From an uncultured Pseudomonadota bacterium (GTDB lineage: Bacteria > Myxococcota_A > UBA9042 > CAIXZC01), in contig CALGBT010000872.1 of NCBI GenBank assembly GCA_937884235.1, forward strand, positions 1 through 8,598: 8,598 nt of DNA, written 5' to 3'. The translations under genes were made by a program, and so were the position numbers. The notes under the pieces were generated by a model that was not told where the DNA came from, made no database searches, and saw nothing but the letters and a program-made list of their open reading frames with translations. Within the stretch, counting starts at the first letter, position 1. Every line of letters starts with the position of its first letter. Of this stretch, positions 4,915-8,598 are shown one piece after another.

Positions 4915-7176
4915 ATGGTGCGCCAAGGCTCTCTCAAATTGCTACTGGTCTTGCTGCTGGTCAGCAATGGGTGTGGCGGAAGTAGTGACGGTGATGCGCA
5001 GCAGGCTGGCGACGACGCGGCTAGCACAGACATTCGCAGTCTGGACGGCACAGATGAAGACCCAGGAACTTCGCCAGAACAGGGTCCGGTGGCACTGGAA
5101 CTGGTCTTCGACCCGGAGCTTCAAAACTACACAATTGGCGAGACCATTACCGTATCGGCAGTGGGCTTCAATGCCGCCGGCGACGAGGTCGTGGTAGGGG
5201 CCTTGGGGCCACTCAAGCTGACCCCGGGGAGCGTCGCCGAGACCGGCGATGAGAGCACCTTCAAATTCGTCGGCGAGGGCAATGTGCTGGTGGCCTCCTG
5301 CCTGCTGGAGCTTCCCGACCTCTGTGCCAATCGAACAGCCGTCAGCGATGCCACAGGACCCATCATCATGATTACCACTCCAGCTCGTGGTGCCATGCTC
5401 ACCGGTGAGCAGGTTGTGCTCGTCTCGGGCCAGGTTGTCGACGAGTTGGGGGAAGTGGCTGAGGCGCAATTGAACGGCGAAACGCTGGCACTGGGTTCAG
5501 ATGGCTCTTTTGGCGCCCCCATGAACGTCGTCCACGGCCTCAATATTGTGGATGTCACCGCCGCCGATACCTTTGGCAATGAGAGCCGCTCCACGAGGTC
5601 CTTTCTCTTCTCCAATGAGTACCTTCCGGATGGTGCGGGCCAACTCGATCTGGCCCTGGTCAATCACGGCCTGCTCGCCTACCTGGATGACCTGCTCTTC
5701 TACAATCCGGACCAGTCTGCCCCCGACAACCTGACCTATCTCTTCGAGGTCATCCTGGCCGATCTCGATATCGGCGCACTGCTGCCCAACCCGGTGGTCA
5801 CGGGACAGGATCTTTCGGTGCTCTGCCTGTGGGGCAAGTACGATTTCTACATCGAGAACATCACCTACGGTCAGCCGGATGTGAAGCTGGAACCCGTCGC
5901 TGGCGGCGTCAAGCTCCACATCACGATTCCCAACTTCAGCGGCGACTTCGCCATCGTCACCGATGCCTTTGGCTGCGCCGATTTCAGCGGGTCCATTACT
6001 GCCAATGCGCTCCTTGCACAAGCCATGATCGAGATCTCCGCGTCTCAGACCGGTGATCTGATAGTCAATGTTAGCCAGACCGACGTTCTCTTCGACAATC
6101 TCCAGATTAAGCTCGGTGGCATCCCCGGGACACTGCTCAACTGGCTCATCGACCTCTTCCAGGGGACCGTGGCCAATCTGCTCCAGGACGAGTTCAAGAA
6201 GCAAGTCGAAGGAATGGTTGGCGGCTTGACCGAGACGCTGGCCGAGACGCTGGGAGCCCCCATTGAAATCCCCCTCGACGGCTTTGTGCCAGGCAACGAT
6301 CCCGTGCTGCTGCGCCTCGCCATGCGCTTCGATAAGGCCTACTTCACCACTGCCGGAGCCGACCTCGATGTCCGGCTCTCCATCACCGCCGACAACGCCA
6401 TCGGCATTGAGACCCCTGGCAGCCTGGGGCGAGGTCAATGCCTGGGCACCGACGATACTGACTTCGCCTTCGACCTGGCGGCCCCGGCACCACTGGAGCT
6501 GGCCGGACACATTGACCTCGTGAACCAGGCCCTCTACAGCCTTTGGGCCAACGGGGGCCTGCACCTTCATGTCACCTCGGAGGCCCTGGCGGAGATGGGC
6601 ACGGACGTCGGCAAGTACGGAGTTGCCGACCTGATTCTCGACACTGGTCCTCTCCTGCCGCCAGCTATCACCTCCTGCAACGCCGATAACAAGCTGACTG
6701 CCCAGATTGGCGATTTCTACGTGGAAGCCAAGCTTTCTATGCTGGGCGTTCCTGCTGATCTCGATATGTATCTGTTCCTCGCGCTGGAGGCTGACCTGGC
6801 TGTGGTGGAAGGAGATGCCGGTCCCGAAATCGCACTGGCCATTGAGCAACCCCAATACGTGATTGTGGACATTGTCTCCGTCAACGAAGAGTGGAAGGGC
6901 AAGGAGGCGATGCTCATCAGCCTCCTCACCGATACCATGATCCCGAAGTTGCTCGAGAGCTTCCAGGACAAGCCCATCAGCTTTGCCCTGCCCACCATCA
7001 ATCTGGGCGGTCTCTTGCCCAACCAGGGCCCGGAGCCCCAGGAGCCGGGCTCGCTTGATGGCAAGGAACTCGCCATCGACCTGCAGCAACTCACCCACAC
7101 CGGCAGCTACGTCCACGTTCAGGGCGGCATCAAGATTCAGGATGTCCCGCCGCCGCCCGAAGAAGAAGTGCCTTGA
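4915..7176 (+). CDS. Predicted lipoprotein with Ig-like segments and a two-barrel BPI/LBP-like (TULIP) lipid-binding module
   Basis: 753 residues. Residues 1-20 form a lipoprotein signal (Arg3, Lys8, Leu-rich core, S-N-G-C with Cys20; Asn at -2 is atypical), followed by an acidic Gly/Ser/Asp linker to about 57. Residues 58-130 and 148-233 are beta-rich Ig-like segments. Residues 243-456 look like a BPI N-terminal barrel: an opening helix LxLVNHGLLAYLDDLL, alternating strands (DVKLEPVAGGVKLHITI), then an amphipathic helix LNWLIDLFQGTVANLLQDE (408-426) with the W-L-I-x-L-F pattern I recall from human BPI (GWLIQLF). Residues 465-743 repeat the plan: a strand at 466-490, helix LVNQALYSLWANGG (535-548), strands, a late helix ending in TMIPKLLESF (674-683), then FALPTINL and a final amphipathic strand. 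Cys pairs 304/354 and 509/588 fall one per barrel. The tail is Pro/Glu-rich. The family binds lipids or LPS in hydrophobic pockets; here the protein would be envelope-tethered. The fold call rests on memory and pattern, not a search. It converges on the peptidase gene with a 17-nt gap. Confidence 0.8.
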   Translation: MVRQGSLKLLLVLLLVSNGCGGSSDGDAQQAGDDAASTDIRSLDGTDEDPGTSPEQGPVALELVFDPELQNYTIGETITVSAVGFNAAGDEVVVGALGPLKLTPGSVAETGDESTFKFVGEGNVLVASCLLELPDLCANRTAVSDATGPIIMITTPARGAMLTGEQVVLVSGQVVDELGEVAEAQLNGETLALGSDGSFGAPMNVVHGLNIVDVTAADTFGNESRSTRSFLFSNEYLPDGAGQLDLALVNHGLLAYLDDLLFYNPDQSAPDNLTYLFEVILADLDIGALLPNPVVTGQDLSVLCLWGKYDFYIENITYGQPDVKLEPVAGGVKLHITIPNFSGDFAIVTDAFGCADFSGSITANALLAQAMIEISASQTGDLIVNVSQTDVLFDNLQIKLGGIPGTLLNWLIDLFQGTVANLLQDEFKKQVEGMVGGLTETLAETLGAPIEIPLDGFVPGNDPVLLRLAMRFDKAYFTTAGADLDVRLSITADNAIGIETPGSLGRGQCLGTDDTDFAFDLAAPAPLELAGHIDLVNQALYSLWANGGLHLHVTSEALAEMGTDVGKYGVADLILDTGPLLPPAITSCNADNKLTAQIGDFYVEAKLSMLGVPADLDMYLFLALEADLAVVEGDAGPEIALAIEQPQYVIVDIVSVNEEWKGKEAMLISLLTDTMIPKLLESFQDKPISFALPTINLGGLLPNQGPEPQEPGSLDGKELAIDLQQLTHTGSYVHVQGGIKIQDVPPPPEEEVP

Positions 7177-7193
7177 TTCCGTTGTTTGCTGGC

Positions 7194-8576
7194 TTACTGA
7201 TTGCCGCGGCTTTGGTGGCGGCACTGCCGCATCAGGCCGACGAAGGCCAGCAGCAGGCCTGCCAGTAGCATCCCCGGCCATCCCCCGCGGTCACTGGCGT
7301 TGCAGCCACCTCCGGGTCTTCCCGTTTCTGACTCGACCTGGGCGTCAGCAGTACCCATGGTCTCCACGAATTCCACGATTTCCACTGGCTCGACGGTGGA
7401 GATATCTGTTGTGAGGGGAGGGCCCTCCGCGACTTCAACAAATTCCACCGGGGATTTCGGATAGTCCACGAAGGTCGATTTGAGGAGCCACCAGCCCGCC
7501 GGATCAACCGCCAATTCACTGGGCTCGAAGGCCAACTCGAAAGTTGTCGTGGTGACGCGCCCGGTCAGCTCGACGCTGAGCAGTTGGTACGCCCCATACT
7601 GGCCGTGAACAAGCAAATCCAGAGGCAGACTGGTGAAGGTCGCCCACTCGTCGGGCTGGGCCTGCGCCACCCGCACGTCAAGCTGACCATCGGCGAAACG
7701 CCAGGCCACCTGGAATTGCGGGTAGCCAACGCCGTAAACCCACTCATCAAAGAAGGGCTGCAGGTCGACACCCGAACTCTCCGCCGCCACCTGCTGGAAA
7801 TCGGCGGTGCTGGCATTCCCTCCGCCAAATTCGGCAAGGTAATCGTTGAGCAGGGCCTCAAAAGAAACGTCACCCACCAGATAGCGCAGCATGTGAAAGA
7901 CGAGGGCACCCTTGCGATAGACTGTCACTCCCCACATCTGCTGGGGATCGTAAACCGGGAAGAATCCCTCAACCGCTTGGGCGTTGGTGCGATAGCTCAG
8001 CGCCAGGCTGGCCACGTAGTCCTGCTCAGCTTCAGGGCCATTCAGGTAGCCGTAGTAGAGCGCCTCATGGTAGGTGGCCAGCCCCTCGCTGAGCCAAAGA
8101 TCTTTCCAGTCGGCGATGGTGACGAGACCCTGGAACCAGCTATGGGCCATTTCGTGGGCAACGACGTCGGCGAAATCCTCCGGGGCAGCGAAGATCTGGG
8201 TGCCGATGGAGACGCAACTGGGTTGCTCCACCGCCCCCCCCAGATTGATCTCATCGAACCCCACTTTGGGGAAGGGGTAGTCACCGTAGCGCTCCTGCAA
8301 CATGGCCATGGCGGTGGGTGCATGGTTGAGCGTCGCCTGGGCCACCTCCCACTCGGTGGGATGGAGGAAGTAGAGGTACGGAATGCCGTCATGCTCTTCT
8401 TCGATTACCGTGTAGGGGGCCGCGGCGAAGTGCATCAGGTAGGTGGGCAGCGGCCAGTCGGAGAGCCAGTGGAAGGAGCGGACTACGTTCCCCTGGTCAA
8501 CTTGCAGCAGCTTCCCCGGGGCCGCCACTTCCCACGTTTCGGGAACCGTCACTCGGATCTCGAAGCTGGCCTTGTC
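7194..8576 (-). CDS. M1-family zinc aminopeptidase with C-terminal Gly-Gly-Gly-Cys/TM/Arg sorting-type tail, N-terminus missing
   Basis: The C-terminal 460 residues are visible (numbered from the first genomic codon). M1 enzymes release N-terminal residues from peptides using one zinc. Seen in order: N-terminal-domain strands to about 60; GGAVEQPS (113-120), the GAMEN-type exopeptidase motif; HEMAH (141-145) and Glu164, an exact HExxH-x18-E zinc site inside HEMAHSWFQG...LWLSEG; VYRKG (219-223), whose Tyr220 is the transition-state Tyr. All catalytic residues are intact. After the catalytic region comes a beta-rich part, then an acidic Val/Glu/Thr linker (375-420), GGGCN (422-426), a hydrophobic stretch GMLLAGLLLAFVGLM (435-449) and Arg450/Arg453. 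This tail resembles MYXO-CTERM-type sorting signals and suggests anchoring outside the cytoplasm. The gene's 5' end, probably 100-200 codons including any signal peptide, lies beyond the end of the genomic sequence. An open frame continues to a GTG at 8591, but that GTG and the next codons are adapter, not gene. Confidence 0.93.
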   Translation of the reverse strand, partial: DKASFEIRVTVPETWEVAAPGKLLQVDQGNVVRSFHWLSDWPLPTYLMHFAAAPYTVIEEEHDGIPYLYFLHPTEWEVAQATLNHAPTAMAMLQERYGDYPFPKVGFDEINLGGAVEQPSCVSIGTQIFAAPEDFADVVAHEMAHSWFQGLVTIADWKDLWLSEGLATYHEALYYGYLNGPEAEQDYVASLALSYRTNAQAVEGFFPVYDPQQMWGVTVYRKGALVFHMLRYLVGDVSFEALLNDYLAEFGGGNASTADFQQVAAESSGVDLQPFFDEWVYGVGYPQFQVAWRFADGQLDVRVAQAQPDEWATFTSLPLDLLVHGQYGAYQLLSVELTGRVTTTTFELAFEPSELAVDPAGWWLLKSTFVDYPKSPVEFVEVAEGPPLTTDISTVEPVEIVEFVETMGTADAQVESETGRPGGGCNASDRGGWPGMLLAGLLLAFVGLMRQCRHQSRGNQ

Positions 8577-8598
8577 AGATCGGAAGAGCACACGTCTG
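8577..8598 (+). other. Illumina TruSeq read-through adapter left on the contig end (not genomic)
   Basis: The last 22 bases begin AGATCGGAAGAGC and continue exactly as the TruSeq read-1 3' adapter does. Read on the minus strand they encode MLFRS, which falsely supplies a GTG start to the aminopeptidase. Genomic sequence ends at 8576, where the encoded residues DKASFEIRVTVP are typical M1 sequence. Confidence 0.97.

Noticed and set aside
5497..7281. Long minus-strand open frame (594 codons) opposite the BPI-like gene
   Set aside because: It has no recognisable motif, overlaps the peptidase gene's end and mirrors the plus-strand codon pattern. The plus frame has a lipoprotein signal, ribosome binding site and coherent beta/helix architecture.
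8577..8591. GTG at 8591 as the start codon of the aminopeptidase
   Set aside because: The codon is inside the Illumina adapter, and M1 peptidases need a further N-terminal part before DKASFEIR.

Overview
The window looks like one end of a metagenomic or draft-assembly contig from a GC-rich, Gram-negative bacterium, probably of the former Deltaproteobacteria (Myxococcota or Bradymonadota-like). The reasons are two large predicted lipoproteins with acidic, Gly/Ser/Asp-rich linkers after the lipid-bearing Cys, a very large Cys- and Asp-rich protein combining MopE-type motifs with thrombospondin-type-3 calcium repeats, and a peptidase with a Gly-Gly-Gly-Cys / hydrophobic / Arg C-terminal tail resembling myxobacterial sorting tails. 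The taxonomic guess is inference. The right edge is not genomic: bases 8577-8598 match the Illumina TruSeq read-through adapter, so the last gene is cut by the end of the real sequence and its apparent start codon is an artefact.

Layout. Minus strand, left: the first 132 residues of a class-V PLP cysteine desulfurase (NifS/IscS type), cut by the left edge (1-396). It lies 39 nt downstream of a 1301-aa predicted lipoprotein (436-4341, minus). That protein reads, from N to C terminus: lipobox, Cys-rich modules, seven MopE-type motifs interleaved with Asp-rich TSP3-like repeats, ten Cys/Trp repeats of which eight have an exact 38-residue period, and three copies of a 41-residue Cys-rich module. 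A 573-bp intergenic region (4342-4914) follows. It carries weak promoter candidates in both directions and a nested inverted repeat (4641-4758) in which each arm is itself a hairpin. Plus strand: a 753-aa predicted lipoprotein (4915-7176) with two Ig-like segments followed by what reads as a complete two-barrel BPI/LBP-like (TULIP) lipid-binding module. Converging on it with a 17-nt gap is the C-terminal 460 residues of an M1 zinc aminopeptidase (7194-8576, minus) with intact HExxH-x18-E, GAVEQ and catalytic Tyr motifs and the C-terminal sorting-type tail.

How the genes may work together. Three of the four gene products are predicted to be exported and tethered to the envelope: a calcium-binding, disulfide-rich surface protein, a lipid- or LPS-binding lipoprotein, and a surface peptidase. 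This is a cell-envelope locus with the housekeeping desulfurase alongside. A joint function, such as prey or lipid handling at the surface, is speculation. The most novel item is the BPI-like bacterial lipoprotein, because the two-barrel BPI architecture is best known from animals and other eukaryotes.
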